Shown here piece by piece: positions 59,441 through 64,000 of a DNA stretch of 64,000 nucleotides (its first letter is position 1; every line of letters begins with the position of its first letter). The position numbers were made by a program, and so were the translations under genes. The stretch is from JBJEFI01 sp051873875 (GTDB taxonomy: Bacteria > Bacillota > Bacilli > Bacillales > Bacillaceae_G). The stretch is taken from positions 1 through 64,000 of the forward strand of contig JBJEFI010000048.1 in assembly GCA_051873875.1 (NCBI GenBank). Reading direction: 5' to 3'. The notes beneath the pieces were generated by a model. That model did no database searches. It was not told the DNA's origin and was given only the letters and a program-made list of their open reading frames with translations.

Positions 59441-60703
59441 CTATAAAAAAAACTTTTTAATATCATTCCAAGTTACGACAATCATCAATAACATAAGTAA
59501 AGCAAAGCCAATAAAATGAACCATACCTTCTTTTTGACGATCAATTGGTTTTCCTCTTAATGCTTCAATTCCGAAGAATAATAGACGACCACCATCTAAC
59601 GCTGGAAGTGGAAGTAAATTTAAGACACCTAAGTTAATACTTAAAACAGCTGTCCATTTCATTAAATAAACAAATCCAGATTGCGCTACCTGACCAGTCA
59701 TGGAAGCAATTCCAATTGGTCCTGATAGCATTTCAATTGAAAATTTTCCTGTAATCAATGAACCTAAGCCAACTAAGAGTTCTTTTGTCCAATTGTATGT
59801 TTCTGTAAAACCACTTTGTAATGCTTTAAAAACGGACTTTTCTGTCGGTTGGTAAACACCAATAATTCCGTATTTGCCCTCTTGATTATCTTGAAGCTTT
59901 GGTGTTACCGTTTTTTCTAATTCTTTTCCATCCCTTACAATTTTCATTGTAATTTCTTTTTCAGGATTTGCACGAACGATGGAAACAACATCTTCCCAAG
60001 AGTTTGTATTCTTTCCATTAATTGTTTCAATTTTGTCACCTTGCTTTAAACCTGCTTGATAAGCGGCACCATCTGTTGTCAGCTTACCTAAGATAGGTTT
60101 ATTTATCGGTGTTCCTTGAATAAAGCCAATTGCAATAAATAAAACAAATGCTAAAACGAAGTTCATTAGCGGTCCTGCAAAAATAGCTAACGAACGACTC
60201 CCAATCGATTTAGACGCAAATTGTCGATTGTATGGTGCAATTTGCATTTTTTGCCCATGTTCTACAATAAATGCTTTCTCATCAATTCCATAACGCTCTT
60301 TGATTTCTTCATCTACATATCCTTCAACATATAAATCATGCTCTAAATCGATATTCGCTACTTGAATTACTTTTGCATTTGGATTCTTATGATAATTGTC
60401 AATTAATATTTTATTTACATTTCCAGCATCATTAAATAATAACCCAACTGTTTGCCCTGGTTTTATTTCGACAACTTCTGGATCTTCTCCAGCCATTCGT
60501 ACGAATCCCCCAATTGGTAATAAACGAATTGTATAAACTGTTTCATTTTTCGTAAACGAAACTACCTTAGGTCCGAATCCAATGGCAAATTCACGACATA
60601 AAATACCCGCTCTTTTCGCAAAGTATAAATGCCCTAATTCATGTACAAAAACAAGTACACCAAAAATTAACACAAAGGAAAAAAACGTAACCAATTTCAA
60701 CAC
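59441..60703 (-). CDS. rasP: Site-2 intramembrane protease RasP
   Basis: 420-residue S2P zinc protease clearing cleaved anti-sigma factors and signal-peptide remnants. HELGH at 21-25 in the first membrane helix, PDZ domain (about 190-270), and the LPLPALDGGRLLFF motif holding the distal Asp ligand near the C-terminus. Start is uncertain by one codon: the GTG at 60703 is three bases from AAGG, the TTG at 60700 six bases and so better spaced. Six bases before dxr's end-to-start junction. Confidence 0.96.
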   Translation of the reverse strand: MLKLVTFFSFVLIFGVLVFVHELGHLYFAKRAGILCREFAIGFGPKVVSFTKNETVYTIRLLPIGGFVRMAGEDPEVVEIKPGQTVGLLFNDAGNVNKILIDNYHKNPNAKVIQVANIDLEHDLYVEGYVDEEIKERYGIDEKAFIVEHGQKMQIAPYNRQFASKSIGSRSLAIFAGPLMNFVLAFVLFIAIGFIQGTPINKPILGKLTTDGAAYQAGLKQGDKIETINGKNTNSWEDVVSIVRANPEKEITMKIVRDGKELEKTVTPKLQDNQEGKYGIIGVYQPTEKSVFKALQSGFTETYNWTKELLVGLGSLITGKFSIEMLSGPIGIASMTGQVAQSGFVYLMKWTAVLSINLGVLNLLPLPALDGGRLLFFGIEALRGKPIDRQKEGMVHFIGFALLMLLMIVVTWNDIKKFFL

Positions 60704-60709
60704 CCACCT

Positions 60710-61855
60710 TTATGAAATTTGAGACTGAATAAATGCTCTAGTATGACAATCAATTTCGCCAATCTCTTCTAGTGTTGGATCTTTTATCACAACATGTTGC
60801 TCCATTGCTTTTTCAACCAAATCTTCAATTTGTAAGAAGGTGATTTTTTCTTTTAAAAACGCGTCCACTGCAACTTCATTTGCTGCATTTAATACAGTCG
60901 GCATGCTACCACCAATTTTTCCTGCATCATACGCAAACTTCATGCAACGATATCGTTCAAAGTCCATCTTTTGAAAATGAAGTTGACCATACTCCCATAG
61001 TTGTAATTGCTTTGCATCTGTAAGACTAATACGATGTGGATACGTTAATGCATATTGAATTGGTATACGCATATCAGGCGTACCTAGCTGAGCCATAACA
61101 CTCGTATCTTTGAATTCTACTAATGAGTGAATAATACTTTCCTTATGTAAAAGGACGTCTATTTTATCATAAGGCATGTCGTATAACCAATGTGCTTCCA
61201 TTACCTCTAGTCCTTTATTCATCATCGTTGCAGAATCGATAGTAATTTTAGCTCCCATTGACCAATTTGGATGATTCAGCGCATCCGAAACTGTAACATT
61301 GGTTAACTCTTCTCTTTTTTTATCACGAAAACTACCACCTGAAGCCGTAATAATAAGGCGATTTACCTCTTTTTCACTCTCTCCATTTAAACATTGAAAA
61401 ATAGCCGAATGCTCACTATCAACAGGTAAAATCGCAACTTCATTTTCTTTTGCTGCTTTCATTACAAGATGTCCTGCTGTTACTAATGTTTCTTTATTTG
61501 CAAGGGCAATTGTTTTCTTCGCTTTAATCGCTTCCATTGTTGGTTGTAATCCAACGCTTCCAACAACTGCCGTTACAACTACTTCTGCCTCTTGTGCCAA
61601 TGCAACTTCTGTTAACCCCTCTTGTCCATAAACAATTTTCGTTCCACTTACTTTCGCTTGTAAGCGTTGCGCATCGTCTTTATTTATAACAGAAACTAGC
61701 TTAGGCTTAAATTCATGAATTAACTCTTCCCCCAATGCGATATTTCGACCAATTGAAAATGCCGTTACATTAAACTGATCTTTATGTTTACGAACCACAT
61801 CTAATGTTTGTGTCCCAATTGAACCTGTCGCACCTAAAATACTTATTTGCTTCAT
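60710..61855 (-). CDS. dxr: 1-deoxy-D-xylulose 5-phosphate reductoisomerase
   Basis: Second step of the MEP isoprenoid pathway. 381 residues. NADPH motif [10 protein letters not shown] (8-17), ALANKETLV and [11 protein letters not shown] (metal/substrate site), ASGGSFRD and [23 protein letters not shown]. Sits 16 bp from cdsA in the uppS-cdsA-dxr-rasP-proS cluster, supplying precursors for UppS. Confidence 0.98.
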   Translation of the reverse strand: MKQISILGATGSIGTQTLDVVRKHKDQFNVTAFSIGRNIALGEELIHEFKPKLVSVINKDDAQRLQAKVSGTKIVYGQEGLTEVALAQEAEVVVTAVVGSVGLQPTMEAIKAKKTIALANKETLVTAGHLVMKAAKENEVAILPVDSEHSAIFQCLNGESEKEVNRLIITASGGSFRDKKREELTNVTVSDALNHPNWSMGAKITIDSATMMNKGLEVMEAHWLYDMPYDKIDVLLHKESIIHSLVEFKDTSVMAQLGTPDMRIPIQYALTYPHRISLTDAKQLQLWEYGQLHFQKMDFERYRCMKFAYDAGKIGGSMPTVLNAANEVAVDAFLKEKITFLQIEDLVEKAMEQHVVIKDPTLEEIGEIDCHTRAFIQSQIS

Positions 61856-61871
61856 CGTTTACTCCTTTACA

Positions 61872-62642
61872 TTAAATAAATCCTATGATACTTAAAATAG
61901 GTAACACAAACAATAAGCTATCAAAACGATCTAGGATTCCACCATGTCCTGGTAAAATGTTTCCAGAATCTTTCACACCATAATGACGCTTAAATGCAGA
62001 TTGCACTAAATCCCCCATTTGTCCAAAAACAGAGGCAAAAATCGTCACAATGATAAGCATAGGTAGTGTTACGTTTAATGATACAAAGAAATGATAAACG
62101 ATTGCAACTACAATGGCACATAAAATACCACCTAAAGAACCTTCAATTGTTTTATTTGGACTAATTTCTGGCCATAACTTTCGTTTTCCTACTGCTTTAC
62201 CAACAAAATAAGCACCTGAATCTGTTGCCCAAATAATAAATAAAGCAAAGAAGATAAATTCAACGCCATGCATACGTGTTTGTAAGAAGTAGTAAAATCC
62301 TCCGCCTACATAAATAACACTAATAAATAAAAAACCAACATCATCAAAATCAAATTTATTTTTAGATATTACAGTGTATGACAGAATAAGTAATACGATG
62401 CCAAGCATCCACGCCATCTTATTCACATGTATACTTTCATCTGGTAACAGTAATACCCATAAAACAACAAAAATAAGCACAGATGGAACAGATACTATTT
62501 TTATTCCTTTCATTCTTAACAATTCATATAAGCCGATTGTCGCAAGGGCAATCGTTAAAAGAAAAAAGGGTAACTTCCCATAAAAGACAATTGGGATAAA
62601 AAGCGCCGCTGCTATTATCCCCGTTATAATTCTTTGTTTCAT
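61872..62642 (-). CDS. cdsA: Phosphatidate cytidylyltransferase
   Basis: Membrane enzyme making CDP-diacylglycerol for PgsA and other phospholipid steps. 256 residues with about seven spans. The signature is complete: SAFKRHYGVKDSGNILPGHG followed by GILDRFDS near the C-terminus. 14 bp after uppS. Confidence 0.97.
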   Translation of the reverse strand: MKQRIITGIIAAALFIPIVFYGKLPFFLLTIALATIGLYELLRMKGIKIVSVPSVLIFVVLWVLLLPDESIHVNKMAWMLGIVLLILSYTVISKNKFDFDDVGFLFISVIYVGGGFYYFLQTRMHGVEFIFFALFIIWATDSGAYFVGKAVGKRKLWPEISPNKTIEGSLGGILCAIVVAIVYHFFVSLNVTLPMLIIVTIFASVFGQMGDLVQSAFKRHYGVKDSGNILPGHGGILDRFDSLLFVLPILSIIGFI

Positions 62643-62656
62643 TTATTATCACCTTT

Positions 62657-63427
62657 TTATAAGCCGCCGTAACGACGATTTCGTTGTTGATATTCTGCTA
62701 TCGCTTCTACAAAATGTTCCTCTGAAAAATCTGGCCAAAATACATCGGTAAAATATAATTCAGAGTATGCAATTTGCCATAATAAAAAATTACTAATGCG
62801 CAATTCTCCACTTGTTCGAATTAACAGTTCAGGATCATCATAGTCTTTTGTTAATAAATAATTTGAAATTGTTTCATCCGTAATCTCATCTGCTTTTATT
62901 TCACCAGCTTGACATGCTGATGCAATTTGCTGAACAGCTTGTGTGATTTCATTTCGACTACCGTAATTTAGTGCAAAATTTAAAACCAATCCTGTATTAT
63001 GCTTTGTTTCTTCTACAGCTTTTTCAATTGCACGATACGTATAACTTGGTAGTTCTTCTGTATTTCCCATCATTTTGACAACAACATTTTCTTTTATTAA
63101 CTCTGGTAAAAATGTCCCCATAAATTCTTCAGGTAATTTCATTAAGAACTCGACCTCTTTTTTTGGTCGTTTCCAATTTTCTGTTGAAAAAGCATACAAT
63201 GTTAACACTTTTACACCTAAAGCATTTGCTGCCTTAGTAATTTGCTTAACTGTTTCCATTCCTTGTTTATGTCCAGCAACACGTGGTAAATTACGTTTTT
63301 TAGCCCAACGTCCATTTCCATCCATAATAATTGCTACATGCTTTGGAATTTCACCTTCTGCAACGACAGAACATAAATCCTTATTATCCTGCTCTTTATC
63401 TTTCCAATAACGAAACCTTTTTAACAT
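62657..63427 (-). CDS. uppS: Undecaprenyl diphosphate synthase
   Basis: Cis-prenyltransferase making the C55 carrier for cell-wall synthesis. 256 residues. Catalytic Asp in IIMDGNGRWAKKR (about 34-46), then LTLYAFSTENWKRP, LNYGSRNEI and LIRTSGELRISNFLLWQ. Start 63427 (MLKRFRYWK) preferred over the codon at 63460: GGAGGG stands eight bases before it and the N-terminus then fits the family. Confidence 0.97.
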   Translation of the reverse strand: MLKRFRYWKDKEQDNKDLCSVVAEGEIPKHVAIIMDGNGRWAKKRNLPRVAGHKQGMETVKQITKAANALGVKVLTLYAFSTENWKRPKKEVEFLMKLPEEFMGTFLPELIKENVVVKMMGNTEELPSYTYRAIEKAVEETKHNTGLVLNFALNYGSRNEITQAVQQIASACQAGEIKADEITDETISNYLLTKDYDDPELLIRTSGELRISNFLLWQIAYSELYFTDVFWPDFSEEHFVEAIAEYQQRNRRYGGL

Positions 63428-63512
63428 ACATTTTGCCCTCCAATGGCAACAAACTCCCAAAAACGGAAAAGCCCCCTTACATTAGCTGCAAAGAGGGAAT
63501 TTCCTTCAGAAA

Positions 63513-64000
63513 TTAAACTTCCATAATTTCTTTTTCTTTATCTTTTGTAATCGCATCGATTTTTGCAACGTGCTCATCTGTTAATTTTTGAACATCATTT
63601 TGATATCCACGTACATCATCTTCAGTGATTTCCCCATTTTTTTCTAACTTTTTAAGATCGTCGTTACCATCACGACGTACGTTACGAATTGTTACTTTCG
63701 CTTCTTCAGCAAGTTTTTTCACTTGTTTTACTAGGTCACGGCGACGCTCTTCTGTTAAAGCTGGGAAAATAATACGAATAACAGAACCATCACTTGATGG
63801 ATTTAAACCTAAATCTGATTTTAAAATTGCTTTTTCAACATCGCCTACAGAAGACTTGTCATAAGGTTGAATCACGAGCATACGTGCTTCAGGAATTGAA
63901 ATTGTTGCTAATTGATTAATTGGTGTTGGTGCACCATAATAATCTACTGTAATACGATCTAAAATTGATGCAGAAGCACGACCAGCACGGATGCTAGCTA
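63513..64000 (-). CDS. frr: Ribosome recycling factor, 5' end beyond the window
   Basis: Partial: the frame is open from the stop at 63513 to the window edge, giving about 162 of roughly 185 residues; the first ~24 are outside. [22 protein letters not shown] and [20 protein letters not shown] identify RRF, which with EF-G splits post-termination ribosomes. An internal ATG at 63881 is not the start. Upstream of uppS as in B. subtilis. Confidence 0.96.
   Translation of the reverse strand, partial: ASIRAGRASASILDRITVDYYGAPTPINQLATISIPEARMLVIQPYDKSSVGDVEKAILKSDLGLNPSSDGSVIRIIFPALTEERRRDLVKQVKKLAEEAKVTIRNVRRDGNDDLKKLEKNGEITEDDVRGYQNDVQKLTDEHVAKIDAITKDKEKEIMEV

Overview
This 64 kb window is ordinary low-GC chromosome from an endospore-forming member of the Bacillaceae (Firmicutes). 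The evidence is gene content and order: cotE, spoVS, spoVFA/spoVFB and spoIIIE are sporulation genes, and the blocks frr-uppS-cdsA-dxr-rasP-proS-polC, rimP-nusA-rnpM-ylxQ-infB-rbfA-truB-ribF-rpsO-pnp, spoVFA-spoVFB-asd-dapG-dapA, pgsA-cinA-recA-rny-ymdB-spoVS and miaB-ricA-cotE-mutS-mutL follow the Bacillus arrangement. The genus cannot be fixed from sequence reading alone. A 2-oxoacid:ferredoxin oxidoreductase pair beside spoVS, and a BMP/GntR nucleoside-transport block beside ymfF, recall Bacillus cereus-type layouts. All 53 genes called lie on the minus strand, so transcription runs from high to low coordinates.

Layout from high to low coordinates: (1) 64000-57720, frr (cut by the window edge), isoprenoid, phospholipid and undecaprenyl genes, the site-2 protease RasP and prolyl-tRNA synthetase; (2) PolC at 57464-53148; (3) the translation and RNA block rimP to pnp, 52857-43424, starting behind a terminator-like attenuator; (4) the spore and envelope deacetylase-like YlxY, an M16 peptidase, dipicolinate synthase and the aspartate/lysine/DAP genes, 43331-36051; (5) RNase J2, TepA, YlzJ and SpoIIIE, 35922-30817; (6) a guanine-riboswitch-controlled GntR regulator and the nupNOPQ nucleoside ABC transporter, 30737-24752; (7) ymfF to rny, 24643-14073, with a LexA-type box at recA; (8) ymdB, spoVS, korAB, miaB, ricA, cotE, mutSL, 13995-2284; (9) a second guanine riboswitch with xpt-pbuX, 2213-140.

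Several genes form functional sets. RNase Y, its accessory factor RicA, RNase J2, PNPase, RnpM and YmdB form an RNA-turnover set. MutS, MutL, RecA and PolC form a replication and repair set, three of them with beta-clamp-type motifs. asd, dapG and dapA feed both peptidoglycan/lysine synthesis and SpoVFAB-made dipicolinate. Both purine-uptake operons carry the same class of guanine aptamer.

No prophage, CRISPR array, IS element or evident horizontally acquired island is present. The least explained items are a pair of about 97-bp structured repeats with compensatory base changes (41-137 and 57526-57621), operator-like palindromes at the korA, miaB, rny and ymfK promoters, and a 100-N assembly gap inside the RodZ-like gene flanked by identical 55-bp sequences.
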